Positions 1-8,459 of a stretch of 64,000 bases of DNA are shown here, one piece after another. The notes under the pieces were generated by a model. It was not told the DNA's origin. It did not search any database and saw nothing but the letters and a program-made list of their open reading frames with translations. This stretch comes from Rhabdornis inornatus (taxonomy: Eukaryota; Chordata; Aves; Passeriformes; Rhabdornithidae): NCBI GenBank assembly GCA_013397075.1, contig VWZS01000496.1, forward strand, positions 1,555,544-1,619,543, read 5' to 3'. Each line of letters begins with the position of its first letter. Positions within the stretch are counted from its first letter, which is position 1. The translations under genes and the position numbers were made by a program.

Positions 1-903
1 AAAAAAGAAAAAAAAAAAAAAGAAAAAAATGCAGTTGTTCCTGGAATACTTTGCTGTTTCTATATGTACTTTTGAGAGAAATTAAAAATATTTAAAAACC
101 CATTACTGTAAAAAGAAACTATTTGGATTATAAATCACACCTCTTTTCCTTATTAAGCAATCTTTAGATTTCTGCAGGCTCGTATAGGGTCACAGAGATC
201 CGCCGAGGCACAATGTTTTTTCTATCGGTAGATAAATAACCACTAATGGCAGCCCATTCACTCTATCATATGTCAATTTCTGCCCCGAACCCGGCTTCTG
301 CTCCAGCACTCTCTCCATTGGGATCCCTGCAGCGAGAGGCCGCGCTGCGCGCAGAGTGCAGCGGGGCTGGCTCTGCAGGAAGCGGCGGCCGAGGCAGCTG
401 GGACCGAGCCCAGCTGCTTCCCCGGCTTCCCAAACTCTCCACTGCGCTGCTGGGGGCCGGTGGTCCCAGCTTTCCGGCTTGATGGGGAGTCAAAAAAAAA
501 AGGAAAAAAAATTTAAAAAAAAACCCCAAACAAACTAGACCTGCATCTTAATTTTTTTTTTAAATATAAAAGGAGAGAGAAAATAGAGACAAAAAAAGAG
601 ATGGGGAGAGGGGGAAAGGGAAAGAGAAAAAAAAAAAGTCCCCAAGCAAGCCAAGAATCCCTGTTTACACTTTGGGCAGCGGGGCGGAGGCTCCAGGTGC
701 CTGACACATAGGGAGCATTTCCGGAGATTTGCCCCGAGCGGCCGAAAAAGGGGAGGCAGGGCGGGGGCTGCGGGGGCACTCCGTGCATCCCACTCCGGCC
801 TGCTCCGGGGCGCCGCGGCGGGACCCGGACCCCCCTGGAACACCCCCAGCCCCAGCCCCGGGCGGGCCCGGCGGTGAAGGGTGCGGAGGGAAAGGCGACT
901 TAC
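1..903 (-). other. HMX1: HMX1 intron 1, partial (runs off left edge)
   Basis: This is the sequence 3' of the HMX1 exon-1 donor on the minus strand, so it is read as the first intron; the acceptor and the homeodomain exon are not in the window. The part next to the exon (about 660-900) is CpG-rich. Further left it becomes purine/A-rich: A-rich runs at 1-29 and 490-535, and a GA-rich tract at 567-640. No frame here encodes a homeodomain signature such as WFQNRR, so exon 2 must lie beyond the left edge. The open frame continuing past the donor is intron read-through. Confidence 0.75.
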
Positions 904-1165
904 TGTCGGGGCTGGCGCAGCCCAGGAAGGCGGCGTGCGCCCGGCGGTACCAGCCGACGGCGGCGTCGCGGAGGGGGCAGCCCGGGGCGCCGATGCGCAG
1001 CGGGGAGCGCGGCCCGCAGCGCGGAACCCCGCGCCCGCCGCCCGCCGCCGCCGCCCGCCGCGCCCCGCCGCCCGCCGTGCCCTCGGTGCCCAGCAGGTCC
1101 TCGATGAAGAAGGACGAGACGCGGGCGGAGGTAGAGCCGGCGTTTTCCGTGGCTTCGTCCGGCAT
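904..1165 (-). CDS. HMX1: HMX1 (GH6-type) homeobox protein, first coding exon only
   Basis: The frame starts at the ATG at 1165-1163, with A at -3, and encodes 87 residues plus the first base of codon 88. It begins MPDEATEN and contains SSFFIEDLLG at residues 17-26. That fits the F-x-I-x-x-L-L form of the eh1-like repressor motif known near the N-terminus of HMX/NKX5 proteins. A Gly/Ala/Arg-rich linker follows, then WYRRAH (72-77) and CASPD (83-87). In HMX1 the WY..AH and SPD positions precede the exon junction. The exon ends ...CCCGACA followed by GTAAGT, a near-consensus donor that splits a Ser/Thr codon after its first base. Known role: HMX1 is a nuclear homeodomain repressor acting in sensory ganglia, eye and external ear or branchial tissue. 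The DNA-binding exon lies off the left edge. Identity rests on remembered family sequence; the paralogue SOHo is the main alternative but does not share this start as I recall. Confidence 0.87.
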
Positions 1166-1300
1166 CGTCGGAGAGAACTGCGGGAGGGGGTCCCGGCTCC
1201 GCCGGCGGCTGGGTCCTCGGCTCCCCGCTGCCCCGCGGCCGCCTCTCGCCTCTGCCTAGCCCCGTGGATGCTCTCCTGGTATAAAAGCGTTTTTTTCCGG
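1166..1300 (-). other. HMX1 presumed 5' UTR / core promoter
   Basis: GC-rich sequence immediately 5' of the HMX1 start codon on the minus strand. There is no in-frame upstream extension of the protein motif pattern. The nearest TATA-like sequence (1280-1287) is in the opposite orientation, so the 5' UTR could be short (start near 1250, if TBP works in reverse) or extend to the TATA/CCAAT elements at 1.67-1.85 kb. Confidence 0.4.
1280..1287 (+). promoter_or_regulatory. TATAAAAG box pointing away from HMX1
   Basis: A perfect TATAAAAG lies on the plus strand 115 bases upstream of the HMX1 ATG. On the HMX1 strand it reads CTTTTATA, which is not canonical. It could direct a divergent, rightward transcript starting near 1310, or serve HMX1 in inverted orientation. 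No transcript is proven. Confidence 0.4.
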
Positions 1301-1344
1301 AGTAATCATTTCAGATCGCGGTTTGCCATCATTTCCTGCAAGCT

Positions 1345-1402
1345 AGGAGGGGAGGGGGGAGGGGGAGGAGAAGAAGGGAACGGGGAAGGAAAAAAAAAAA
1401 AG
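1345..1402 (+). repeat. G-rich purine tract, quadruplex-capable
   Basis: Successive runs of 4, 6 and 5 G separated by single A, then GGAGGAGAAG and GGGG runs, ending in an A run. The spacing fits a G-quadruplex motif on the plus strand. The HMX1 strand is C-rich here and could bind SP/KLF factors. It lies within the promoter CpG island. Confidence 0.55.
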
Positions 1403-1573
1403 GCAGCCCGACAACCCATCGGAGGCGCCAGATTCTGCGCGAAAACGCTAATAACGAAATAAAAATGTCATGCGAGCTAAACGGCGGGCAGGAGCGGGGG
1501 ATTCTGCGGTGGGCGGAGCGCAGCGCCGAATGGGATCTGCGCGGGGAAAGCGGCGGGCGCCGGGCGCTGCCGG

Positions 1574-1642
1574 GTGTATGTGTGTGTGTGTCTGTGTGTC
1601 TGTCTGTGTGTCCGTGTGTGTCTGTGGGTCCGTGTGTGTGCG
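1574..1642 (+). repeat. Imperfect (TG)n microsatellite in HMX1 promoter
   Basis: An interrupted TG repeat with TC and CC variants (TGTGTCTG, TCCGTGTG units) about 400-480 bases upstream of the HMX1 start codon. It reads as (CA)n on the gene strand and is likely length-polymorphic. Confidence 0.85.
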
Positions 1643-1670
1643 CGCCGCCCCGGGGCCGCCGTTCACGAGC

Positions 1671-1682
1671 TCCTTATTTAGG
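1671..1682 (-). promoter_or_regulatory. TATA-like / near-CArG element upstream of HMX1
   Basis: On the HMX1 strand this reads ACCTAAATAAGG. TAAATAA is a weak TATA variant. The flanking CC and GG give a CArG-like box with seven rather than six A/T. It lies between the CCAAT pair and the gene, in the order expected of a core promoter. Function is inferred only. Confidence 0.3.
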
Positions 1683-1783
1683 TCAATAAGGGAGCAAATC
1701 CCGGTGCGGGGGGGCGGCGGCGGCGGCCCCGGCACACGGGCCGCAGCCGGGGGGGCTTGGCCGCTCCACGTCCCGGGCCTTCC

Positions 1784-1788
1784 ATTGG
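1784..1788 (-). promoter_or_regulatory. CCAAT box (HMX1 orientation)
   Basis: ATTGG on the plus strand, within CCATTGGCT, gives CCAAT on the gene strand. It matches the NF-Y pentamer in a CpG-rich promoter. A second CCAAT in the other orientation lies 36 bases away. Confidence 0.5.
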
Positions 1789-1819
1789 CTGCAGCGGGCT
1801 CAGCGGGCAGCCCCGGCAG

Positions 1820-1824
1820 CCAAT
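1820..1824 (+). promoter_or_regulatory. CCAAT box (opposite orientation)
   Basis: CCAAT within GCAGCCAATCGG on the plus strand. With the ATTGG at 1784-1788 it forms a pair in inverted orientation at a spacing of three to four helical turns, common for NF-Y at bidirectional promoters. Confidence 0.5.
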
Positions 1825-1843
1825 CGGCGCCGCGGACATCGCG

Positions 1844-1879
1844 TTTATATTAATATCATTAATATCATTAATAATAATC
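1844..1879. promoter_or_regulatory. AT-rich homeodomain-type cassette (ATTAATATC tandem)
   Basis: A sharp AT-rich island inside GC-rich sequence. It contains TATAAA on the HMX1 strand (1849-1844), followed by ATTAATATC twice in tandem and a degenerate third copy ending AATAATCA. The repeated ATTA/TAAT cores suit homeodomain or POU-homeodomain binding. Auto- or cross-regulation of HMX1 is a guess. Confidence 0.4.
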
Positions 1880-2060
1880 AGCCCCCCGCTCACCCCCCGC
1901 CGAGCGCTTTCATGTGGCGGCGGCGGCGATGGACGGAGGAGATGCGCCCTCCGCCGCCCGGAGAGCCGGCTCCGGCCCCGCGGGCTATCGGCGGAGCGGT
2001 GAGCTTGTCCTCAGCCCGGAGCCTCCTGGTTGAGGCGTTTTGGGAGAGTGGCGGAGGAGC

Positions 2061-3284
2061 GACTGCTCCCGTGAGCAGGCAGTGGGTGTCCTGCCGGTGG
2101 AGGGGAGGGTGCCTGCTAGGGAAGGGGAGAGGAATCTCCTCTAAGGGATCTCCCGAGGTCCGTTTTGTTTACCTTATATATGTGTATATACCTATACAGG
2201 CATATTGTATAGATGTACATACGGTGTCTGTGTAGTTTATTTAGAAAGGCACACAGCCCGGCTCATCAGAGAAGGGGCTGTCCGGACTCCTCGTCTCCCG
2301 CTGCCCCAGGCGGGGAGGCAGAGGCGATGCGCTGCCCTCTCCAGGACCCGGCCCGTGGTTCCTGGCTTTACCCCTCTTCAGCCCGACTTTTTTATCATTA
2401 TCTTATTGTGATACCATTTCGTGGGAAGCTCTATAGTCGTCCTCCCTTTTTCCGAGTCGTGTCCCCTTTTTCCGAGCCTCTGGAGCCAGCCTTGGGACAC
2501 GGACCCCAGCAAACCCACAAAAGTGCCCCTCCTACGGGGCGTCGGAGCGGGAGGGCTGCCCTCTGCCTTTTCCCTTGGGACCAGGCAAGCCAGGTTTGTA
2601 GAGGGGCAGCTCGGTCCATAGTGCACGTCGGAGACTCGTGGAGGTTTGGGTGAGTACAGAGATGTCCCTGTGATGCTCATCTGCTGGTCAAGCCTCTCCT
2701 CCTCCATCCGGAGGATCCCTCCCTGTTCCCCTTTGCGGTACTCCTGGACAACTAATTCCACTTCCAACAGCTCCAAAAAGATGCAAAGAGCCGGAGCTCT
2801 GAAACAGTCTCCGGAAAAGTGGGAATATACGGCGGCACACTCGGCTTTCTCTCTTACTTGGGCAGAGACTGAGGGCAATCTAGTGAATTGTAAACCGGGC
2901 GACAGAGCATTTGTCACTTGTTGCGCAGAAGTGACCTTAACAAATATGACTTTTATGCTCTGCATATTTTGCTTGTTCCTGCATAGGAAATATAAGTTTG
3001 ACCGATAGTTCTTAAGCATTCATAAACGGTCAGCTCTATTTGACTGCCAGATTCAGAATATATATGTGTATTTTCCAGAATAAAGAGAAAAATGTGGCCC
3101 ACGATTACTTCTATCCATCACATAAACAGTCTGTGTATCTATGAAAGACATGCTTGCGCCCCATACCTATATTTTATAAAGTATCCCAACAGTGTGATCG
3201 TGCAACTTATGTAATATTTTCTGCTTTCCACTTTTAAATAGTTTAATAAAATCACTACGGTTAAATTTGCTTCTGCTTCCCCCA
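2061..3284. other. HMX1 upstream flank, no gene seen
   Basis: GC-moderate to about 2700, then AT-rich. There is no splice-bounded coding frame with a recognisable domain. A short TA/TG-rich stretch lies at 2172-2240. The unique block about 2640-3180 shows no repeat signature and could be regulatory, but nothing in it is diagnostic. Confidence 0.5.
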
Positions 3285-3424
3285 CCTCCACGCCCATATT
3301 TCTTTAGTATAACGTGTAATTGTTTGGTGTGCAATAATGCTGAAATGTGCTTGAGAAAATCACGTATACTCAGATGTGTTCCTGAAACACAAAACCAGGA
3401 TAAGCATAATTCTATACCTGCAAA

Positions 3425-3460
3425 TACATGCATGTGCGTGAATTGTACATGCATGTGCGT
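3425..3460 (+). repeat. 15-mer TACATGCATGTGCGT pair, 21-bp period
   Basis: TACATGCATGTGCGT occurs at 3425-3439 and again at 3446-3460, separated by GAATTG. The 21-base period is two helical turns. CATGTGCGTG is one base from the reported HMX-type site CAAGTGCGTG, but the mismatch lies in the core, so this is only suggestive. The pair is copied at 5534-5569 by the larger duplication. Confidence 0.85.
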
Positions 3461-3669
3461 ATTTATTGGGGATTTTTTAAAGCTCGTAATTATGTTTACA
3501 CACTTTTTGCATTGCTATAGTGACATTATTAACATTTCAGTCTTCCTATACCTAGTGCTTAATATGATGAGAATAGAAAAAGGCGTGTTGTCTCCTGCAA
3601 CCATCCATCAGGGTAGGAAGCAGAAAAGCACGCAATGACGGTATTTTTTTAATTTAACGTTAGAAAGAC

Positions 3670-4760
3670 ATCCTTGGCCGCTGCCCTTCCGCCTTTCGGA
3701 GCCACCTGCCCGGAGGCAGCGCGGGCGGAGGGGTCCCCTTGTGCCGAGGGCTCTGCCATCCCCCGGGCTCCCCCCCGGGCAGGGGCCGTGCCGCAGCTCC
3801 CGGGCCGTCTCCCCGGGGTTCAGCGAGGCCGCGGCGAAGCGACACATCTCCTTCTCCCACTGTCTTCTCTTCCACGGCCATCTCTTTGCGGCACGGTAAA
3901 TCTTTGTTTTTTGCGGGCGGGAGAATGGAGAGACTTTCCCTGGGCAGGTCCTGATGCCTCCCGTGAGTCAGGAAGGAGAAAAAAACACGTGTTTTCTACA
4001 GAGTCGGCTTTGAGACCGCGTTTTGACTAGAGGTGGTGGGGCCTCTTATTTTTTCCATCCTTGGCTCTGTTTCTTTCCCAGGTACGTTTTTCTCCGAGTC
4101 CAGGTCCAGTGCAGCTCCGCGAGGTGCGGGACGGCCGCGGGCTGTGGCCCCGGCCCCGCTGCCGGGGTCTCTTCGGCTGAACAGCCCCGGCTTCCAGTTC
4201 GTGCCCACCACTGGCCTGGGATGCCACGGCATGGCGTGGGATGCCCGTGGGATATTCCACCGTCACCATCTGCCACGGCTCCTGAATCCCTCTCAGGGTT
4301 TGCTCGGCAGCGGCTGGCACGCAGAGGGCAGACAGAAGCGGGGATTTGGGGCCGGGTCCCATGGGGAATCAGCAGACGGAGGGCTGTATTTGGGGCCGAA
4401 AATACGTGTGTGAGTGTGAGAAGAGTGTCCAGTTTAGTCACGGTGCTGGCGGGCCGGCCACTCCCGCGGCTGCCCGGCCGCCTCCCGCACGGAGCGAAGC
4501 GGAGCGGCTTCCTGCAATGTGAATGCAATTATCCCACTGGTGTTTGATGTCTCCCCTAGCTCTCCCTTCACGGCCTCGATGTGTCGTAAAATAGAAGCGA
4601 AATGAAAGGCAGGCTTTATCGCTCGCATCCCTAACCTCTGCTCCTCTTTGCTTTAAAGGACCGCGATTTTTGGAGCCGCGATCTTTGCGGGGGACTGCTG
4701 ACCCCCAGCGCTGCGGACAGAGGTGGCTTTGGGCACGGGCATCATGCTCCCTTCTCCGCG
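3670..4760. promoter_or_regulatory. CpG-dense block within duplication copy 1
   Basis: Two GC/CpG-rich stretches (about 3670-3890 and 4080-4760) separated by mixed sequence. Long frames on both strands here are the expected effect of few stop codons in GC-rich DNA; none shows a known domain. It could be an upstream regulatory CpG island of HMX1 or an alternative promoter. Confidence 0.45.
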
Positions 4761-4877
4761 TCAAAAAAAGCGGGGCTGAACAAATCGCTCAGCTCTTGAC
4801 GCCTTCCTAAGAGATCAGACGGCATCGCTGGGGGTAAGGGAATTCTTGGCCAATATCTGCATCTGGTTGATGTTTAT

Positions 4878-4960
4878 ATATATATATAATGTATTAGACA
4901 TATTTATAATTTATAACTATACACATAAACCCGCGTATATATATATTTGTGTGTGTGTGC
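4878..4960 (+). repeat. TA/TG microsatellite cluster (copy 1)
   Basis: (TA)n followed by AT-rich spacer, a second (TA)n and then (TG)n. It is repeated without length change at about 6987-7069, which would be unusual for two genuine old copies because such tracts mutate fast. Confidence 0.85.
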
Positions 4961-5237
4961 TTAAAAATAGTGTTTCAGTCATGTTCTTTTCAGGTGTTTA
5001 AGTATAAAAATAAAACAAATAAAGGCTGTATTGGCATCTTCAGTCGCCAGCCACCAAAAGCAGTTCCTAGAAAGCAGTGTGGCTTTTTCGTGTCCAAAAC
5101 TCTTTCAGAGGAGCAGAGGTGGTGGGATGGTTAGGGTTCCTACTTAGAAGCAATAATAAAACAAGAAAACAACAACAAACAAACCAACAACCCCCGTAAA
5201 ATAAAGATCAACCAGAAGATGACTGCACTCCCTGTAA

Positions 5238-5393
5238 NCCCGCTTGCTGCCCAGCGGGAGTGTCCGGCCGGGCCGGGGGCAGCCGGAACCGAGACGGCCT
5301 CCCCGCCACGGAGCGGTCTCCCTCCCTTTCCCGGAGTGGCAGTGGGGACCTTTGAGGTCAGGGCCTATTTTTGAAAGTGCACTCAGAGAAAAN
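5238..5393. other. Orphan GC-rich segment between two single-n joins
   Basis: An n at 5238 and an n at 5393 bracket 154 bases of GC-rich sequence that I do not find elsewhere in the window. It separates the two copies of the 1,953-base block. Single-n joins usually mark contigs placed next to each other or overlapping with no measured gap. The segment may be a misplaced small contig. Confidence 0.85.
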
Positions 5394-5533
5394 CCTCCAC
5401 GCCCATATTTCTTTAGTATAACGTGTAATTGTTTGGTGTGCAATAATGCTGAAATGTGCTTGAGAAAATCACGTATACTCAGATGTGTTCCTGAAACACA
5501 AAACCAGGATAAGCATAATTCTATACCTGCAAA

Positions 5534-5569
5534 TACATGCATGTGCGTGAATTGTACATGCATGTGCGT
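5534..5569 (+). repeat. 15-mer pair, duplicated copy
   Basis: The same TACATGCATGTGCGT pair with 21-base period as at 3425-3460, carried by copy 2 of the large duplication. Confidence 0.85.
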
Positions 5570-5778
5570 ATTTATTGGGGATTTTTTAAAGCTCGTAATT
5601 ATGTTTACACACTTTTTGCATTGCTATAGTGACATTATTAACATTTCAGTCTTCCTATACCTAGTGCTTAATATGATGAGAATAGAAAAAGGCGTGTTGT
5701 CTCCTGCAACCATCCATCAGGGTAGGAAGCAGAAAAGCACGCAATGACGGTATTTTTTTAATTTAACGTTAGAAAGAC

Positions 5779-6870
5779 ATCCTTGGCCGCTGCCCTTCCG
5801 CCTTTCGGAGCCACCTGCCCGGAGGCAGCGCGGGCGGAGGGGTCCCCTTGTGCCGAGGGCTCTGCCATCCCCCGGGCTCCCCCCCGGGCAGGGGCCGTGC
5901 CGCAGCTCCCGGGCCGTCTCCCCGGGGTTCAGCGAGGCCGCGGCGAAGCGACACATCTCCTTCTCCCACTGTCTTCTCTTCCACGGCCATCTCTTTGCGG
6001 CACGGTAAATCTTTGTTTTTTGCGGGCGGGAGAATGGAGAGACTTTCCCTGGGCAGGTCCTGATGCCTCCCGTGAGTCAGGAAGGAGAAAAAAACACGTG
6101 TTTTCTACAGAGTCGGCTTTGAGACCGCGTTTTGACTAGAGGTGGTGGGGCCTCTTATTTTTTCCATCCTTGGCTCTGTTTCTTTCCCAGGTACGTTTTT
6201 CTCCGAGTCCAGGTCCAGTGCAGCTCCGCGAGGTGCGGGACGGCCGCGGGCTGTGGCCCCGGCCCCGCTGCCGGGGTCTCTTCGGCTGAACAGCCCCGGC
6301 TTCCAGTTCGTGCCCACCACTGGCCTGGGATGCCACGGCATGGCGTGGGATGCCCGTGGGATATTCCACCGTCACCATCTGCCACGGCTCCTGAATCCCT
6401 CTCAGGGTTTGCTCGGCAGCGGCTGGCACGCAGAGGGCAGACAGAAGCGGGGATTTGGGGCCGGGTCCCATGGGGAATCAGCAGACGGAGGGCTGTATTT
6501 GGGGCCGAAAATACGTGTGTGAGTGTGAGAAGAGTGTCCAGTTTAGTCACGGTGCTGGCGGGCCGGCCACTCCCGCGGCTGCCCGGCCGCCTCCCGCACG
6601 GAGCGAAGCGGAGCGGCTTCCTGCAATGTGAATGCAATTATCCCACTGGTGTTTGATGTCTCCCCTAGCTCTCCCTTCACGGCCTCGATGTGTCGTAAAA
6701 TAGAAGCGAAATGAAAGGCAGGCTTTATCGCTCGCATCCCTAACCTCTGCTCCTCTTTGCTTTAAAGGACCGCGATTTTTGGAGCCGCGATCTTTGCGGG
6801 GGACTGCTGACCCCCAGCGCTGCGGACAGAGGTGGCTTTGGGCACGGGCATCATGCTCCCTTCTCCGCGT
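5779..6870. promoter_or_regulatory. CpG-dense block within duplication copy 2
   Basis: Identical to 3670-4760, offset 2109. If the duplication is an assembly artefact, there is only one such CpG block in the genome. Confidence 0.45.
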
Positions 6871-7346
6871 CAAAAAAAGCGGGGCTGAACAAATCGCTCA
6901 GCTCTTGACGCCTTCCTAAGAGATCAGACGGCATCGCTGGGGGTAAGGGAATTCTTGGCCAATATCTGCATCTGGTTGATGTTTATATATATATATAATG
7001 TATTAGACATATTTATAATTTATAACTATACACATAAACCCGCGTATATATATATTTGTGTGTGTGTGCTTAAAAATAGTGTTTCAGTCATGTTCTTTTC
7101 AGGTGTTTAAGTATAAAAATAAAACAAATAAAGGCTGTATTGGCATCTTCAGTCGCCAGCCACCAAAAGCAGTTCCTAGAAAGCAGTGTGGCTTTTTCGT
7201 GTCCAAAACTCTTTCAGAGGAGCAGAGGTGGTGGGATGGTTAGGGTTCCTACTTAGAAGCAATAATAAAACAAGAAAACAACAACAAACAAACCAACAAC
7301 CCCCGTAAAATAAAGATCAACCAGAAGATGACTGCACTCCCTGTAA

Positions 7347-7900
7347 ACCTCTGTGTAACACCTTCCTCTCCTGCTCCTTTTTTGGGGAGGTGGGGGCCCG
7401 CTCACCTTCCCGGGGAGCCACCCAAACTTTTCTGCCCGGGTATCTCTCGTGCCTCTAGAGTTTGCCCGGTCCCTGCTCCGGCTCTGCCGGCCTCAAAAAG
7501 TGACGGGTGCGGAGCAGGACCCAGGGGTGGTGGGTTATGCCCCTCTGAGGCTCGCAGGGACAAGCCGAGGGGACTTTCAGAGGGGTGTCCCTACCAGCCG
7601 CCACGCCTGGATGGAGGTCCCATGCGCATCTCACGGGGATAACCTTTTTTGGGCGGGAACAGGAAAAGGACCAAGTGAGAAACTTTTTCTTGCAGGTAGA
7701 AAACCCTAAAGCACCTCAAACATGAGTTAAATAGCACTTGAGTGCAGCAACAGTTTGAGGATTCCTTTCTGAATTTGCATTAACTTTTAACGGGTCCCTG
7801 AAGATGGGGAAACAGAGCAAATTATTTTTCTTTCTGGTGTATTATCTTCATAAACCCAGCCCAGCTGAATTCTTCACCATCAGTGATACTGGAAGAGAAC
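7347..7900. other. Unique flank, moderately CpG-rich, no gene
   Basis: GC-rich to about 7660, then AT-rich. No coding frame with a recognisable domain, no repeat family recognised. It is the continuation of the CpG block to its left. Confidence 0.4.
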
Positions 7901-7919
7901 TTTTCCCCTTTCAAGGACG

Positions 7920-8230
7920 CTGCACAACCCATGCTGCGTCCCATGAATGTGTTCATTATTCACAGATAGTCACTAAGTGCTTTGGATGGAAACTTCCAGC
8001 CTGTGGCATGTCCTGACTGTCCGCGATGCCTATTTATTGCTCGTTAGAGTTGCCATACAACTCGCAGCATGAATAGCATCGCTTAAGAGCTGGCTTCTTG
8101 CTAAGTGAGGGCTATTTTAACCCATGATAAATCATCGAACTGGAGAACGTCCTTGGATACCTGAATATAAGAAAAGAGTTCGAGAATGGTTTTGGGGAAT
8201 ATTTATTCGCTTGTGTTAAAATTCCAGGGC
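7920..8230. promoter_or_regulatory. Candidate non-coding regulatory element
   Basis: Repeat-free sequence of balanced composition containing ATGATAAATCAT (8124-8135). TGATAAAT fits the HOX-PBX consensus TGATNNAT, and both ends carry TGAT/ATCA half-sites. CTATTTTAA and TATTTATTGC words lie nearby. Established knowledge: a distal mammalian Hmx1 element downstream of the gene responds to HOX-PBX-MEIS. This one is upstream and is not that element. Conservation is untested. Confidence 0.25.
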
Positions 8231-8412
8231 CCTTTTAGAAATATTTAATTGTTTGACTGGAGATGGGGAGAGAGGGAGAAAATACAACATCAGCAAATTA
8301 TATGAGATCTTAAAATAAAAAAGTAGTCTCTGCATAAAATGAGATAACAATTATAATACAATCCAGTTTTAAAGTGGCATTTCTAGAAAGGCCTTTGGCA
8401 TGGATTTCCTTA

Positions 8413-8415
<3 letters not shown>

Positions 8416-8456
<41 letters not shown>
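8416..8456 (-). repeat. 41-base T run, poly(A) tail-like on minus strand
   Basis: An uninterrupted T run on the plus strand. On the minus strand AATAAA (8487-8482) lies 25 bases before the A tract, the spacing of a polyadenylation signal. This suggests the tail of a retrocopied transcript, but I recognise no coding remnant to its right and no clear target-site duplication. Confidence 0.5.

Positions 8457-8459
<3 letters not shown>

Larger units (their letters stand above)
660..2060. promoter_or_regulatory. CpG-dense island over HMX1 exon 1 and promoter
   Basis: GC- and CpG-rich sequence spans the start of the HMX1 intron, the first coding exon, the presumed 5' UTR and the proximal promoter. 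Unmethylated CpG islands of this kind are usual at developmental homeobox genes. Boundaries are judged by eye from base composition. The transcription start cannot be fixed from sequence alone. Candidate core elements are listed separately. Confidence 0.75.
3285..5237 (+). repeat. Direct duplication, copy 1 (1,953 bases)
   Basis: This block recurs base-for-base, as far as I compared, at 5394-7346 with a constant offset of 2109. It starts at CCTCCACGCCC and ends at CCCTGTAA, immediately before an n. It contains AT-rich sequence, a CpG-dense middle (about 3670-4760) and TA/TG microsatellites (4878-4955). The lack of divergence, including in the microsatellites, and the n at the join argue for false duplication in assembly. 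Confidence 0.95.
5394..7346 (+). repeat. Direct duplication, copy 2 (1,953 bases)
   Basis: Second copy of 3285-5237. It begins directly after the n at 5393 and runs without interruption into unique sequence at 7347, so the right-hand junction is intact here and missing in copy 1. The left junction is intact in copy 1 and missing in copy 2. This is the pattern left when one locus is represented by two overlapping contigs. Confidence 0.95.

Noticed and set aside
665..903. Extension of the HMX1 frame to a 166-residue protein
   Set aside because: The frame crosses a strong GTAAGT donor at the point where the family's exon 1 ends, and residues after it are low-complexity Pro/Gly.
729..1462. Long plus-strand frames opposite HMX1 exon 1
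   Set aside because: Pro/Arg/Ala-rich shadows of a GC-rich exon on the other strand; no domain.
4113..4126. CCGCGAGGTGCGGG as a CTCF site
   Set aside because: The left half fits but the GGCAG end of the consensus does not.
4023..4547. Overlapping frames of 111-174 codons on both strands, repeated at 6132-6656
   Set aside because: Expected from stop-poor CpG-rich DNA; no domain, and the second set exists only because of the duplicated block.
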